64,000 bases of DNA from Crossaster papposus (Eukaryota > Echinodermata > Asteroidea > Velatida > Solasteridae): NCBI GenBank assembly GCA_037893245.1, contig JBAIAA010000009.1:186001-250000 (forward strand). The letters are read 5' to 3'. The position numbers and the translations under genes are program-made. Shown here piece after piece: positions 62,357-64,000 of the stretch (position 1 is its first letter; every line of letters starts with the position of its first letter). Below the pieces are notes generated by a model. The model saw nothing but the letters and a program-made list of their open reading frames with translations. It was not told the DNA's origin and did not search any database.

Positions 62357-63387
62357 TCTGTACCGTCCTGTTTTAGTGTTTTGTGAGTTTTGTATTCCGG
62401 TTACGGGCAGGGGGGCTCGAGACCCCACAACACTGTAGTTCGGCGATTTGGTAAGTCGACCTGTCCGGGGCATTTCAGCCCCAAATCAAAAAACAGTATC
62501 TGTTCTTTTCAGCTTAATATCTGAAACGCTGTTCATCGAACAGCCAGTATATTAATCTGATTTTTGGATTTGGGCCGTGGAATAGAGGCTTGCCTCGTCC
62601 CGGCCATGGGTTGGCCCGGTATAGCAGTACATCCGGGATTCGGCCCACTCCCCTCGGGGAACATCAATTAATACAAAAACAGGTCTCGTCTATTATGTGT
62701 ATTCCTATGTCGCCTCACTTTTACAAGTTCTTTCTTCGCTTTACTTCGTGGCTTTCTTATATTTGAACATTTCAATTTGTCTCAATTAAATAATTGTATG
62801 AAGACCGATCTCTTTGTTTTAGGTTGATTTCTGAAGAAAGGGAAAAACAACAACAACAAAAACAAACAAACAAACAAACAAACAAACAAACAGATCCTCT
62901 GCGACTGGTTGTATTTTTTTTTGGCGAAGATGTATTAGATTTCTTTATCTTTTCCATATTTTTAGAAATTCATATGATTTCATATAAATGTAGACTTTAA
63001 ATGTTCTTTTTGTTTTTGGTCTTGTTTGTTTGAATTCCATTTTTGTTCTAAATACTGTATAGGTAATAATGCAGGGCCCTTTTTTATAGCTTTTTTTTTT
63101 GTAAGTGATAAAACCTCAAATACAATAAATAACAGTGCTTTTAACAGTTCAGTTTTTATGTTTGTATTTTAATGTTGCGATTATTCGTTTGCTTGCTTTC
63201 CTCTCTCTCTCTCTCTCGTTGACTGTTTATTTCTCCTCTCGTGTCGTTATTTCGGGAGGGAAACCTCTGCCACGATTTGTTGCTAGAGGGCGCCCTGACT
63301 TTCGTTTGCCTGGCGTGCTCCTATCGCGTCCGCGCATAGCAGTGATATATAATACACTGCCTCGCCCATTCAATCGATCTAGTCTAG

Positions 63388-63735
<348 letters not shown>

Positions 63736-64000
63736 ATAGATGCATGATACATGCCATTTTCAAACCAAACGGCTCTTTTCAGAGCCACCACGATTTCACA
63801 AAAAGAGATTGATTCCAGGTTTTAATTTGTGTGTACTCTGTTATTATTTGGGCATTGTCTCGCGGGATTCAGTGTGGATTTTCCTCCCTGTGTCTATTAG
63901 TATTAAGGTTTTTTTCTTTTCGTTTATTGCCCGTAATTATTCCCGGGATGTCTTTATCGAAGACACGGCCCATTTGTTTATTTTGGTAGCTGGGGAAAAT

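Larger units (their letters stand above)
59943..62496 (+). mobile_element. U2-specific ORF1-only element, copy A4 (2,554 bp)
   Basis: Same length as A2 and differs from it at two bases I could find. Given two differences in 2,554 bp, A2 and A4 may be one insertion spread by exchange between array units. Confidence 0.88.
59907..62649 (+). pseudogene. U2: U2 snRNA locus split by element A4
   Basis: U2 nt 1-36 at 59907-59942 and nt 37-189 at 62497-62649. Confidence 0.95.

Overview
The window is part of a tandem array of core-histone genes from an animal, most likely an echinoderm. One unit is 6,249 bp and carries, all on the + strand, U2 snRNA - H4 - H3 - H2B - H2A. Echinoderm clues: H4 has Cys at mature residue 73 (long known from sea urchin H4); H3 is H3.2-type with Glu81, as in sea urchin H3; several promoters show the YCATTCR cap motif described for sea urchin histone genes; mRNAs end in the histone stem-loop followed by a CAAGAGAGA-like purine box. 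The genus cannot be told. No H1 gene is visible in the unit.

Layout: the window opens in an H2B-H2A spacer and closes in an H4-H3 spacer. It holds 8 H2A, 8 H4, 7 H3, 7 H2B and 8 U2 loci. Units are almost identical; I saw only four single-base differences in spacer DNA. Four U2 genes are intact (2457, 8706, 14955, 53658). Four are split by retrotransposons that go into U2 only, always in U2-sense orientation (21204, 36041, 44844, 59907).

Two unrelated element families use U2 as a landing site. Family A (four copies: 21239-23939, 36077-38630, 44880-47444, 59943-62496; 2.55-2.70 kb) enters inside the GUAGUA branch-site recognition sequence (U2 nt 33-38). It has one long gag/ORF1-like gene (three CCHC knuckles, an eight-Cys cluster, two C2H2 fingers) and no reverse transcriptase, so it looks like a full-length, ORF1-only, non-autonomous element, probably related to the Tx1/Keno group. 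Its sequence is packed with consecutive perfect stem-loops through 5' UTR, coding region and 3' UTR, including a start codon in a hairpin loop and a 60-nt cloverleaf in the 3' UTR. Family B (one copy, 23963-29829; 5.87 kb) encodes a 1,398-aa protein with three N-terminal C2H2 fingers, a Pro/Arg/Ser-rich linker, a reverse transcriptase (YADD) and a C-terminal CCHC plus restriction-like endonuclease. This is the R2-superfamily plan, and with the U2 target it is a candidate Utopia element. It made a 20-bp target duplication of U2 nt 39-58.

The 21204 U2 locus was hit by both families about 20 bp apart. The four histone genes supply nucleosome core proteins; U2 is a spliceosomal RNA sharing the repeat. 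The redundancy of the array probably lets U2-targeting parasites persist, because intact U2 copies remain alongside the broken ones.
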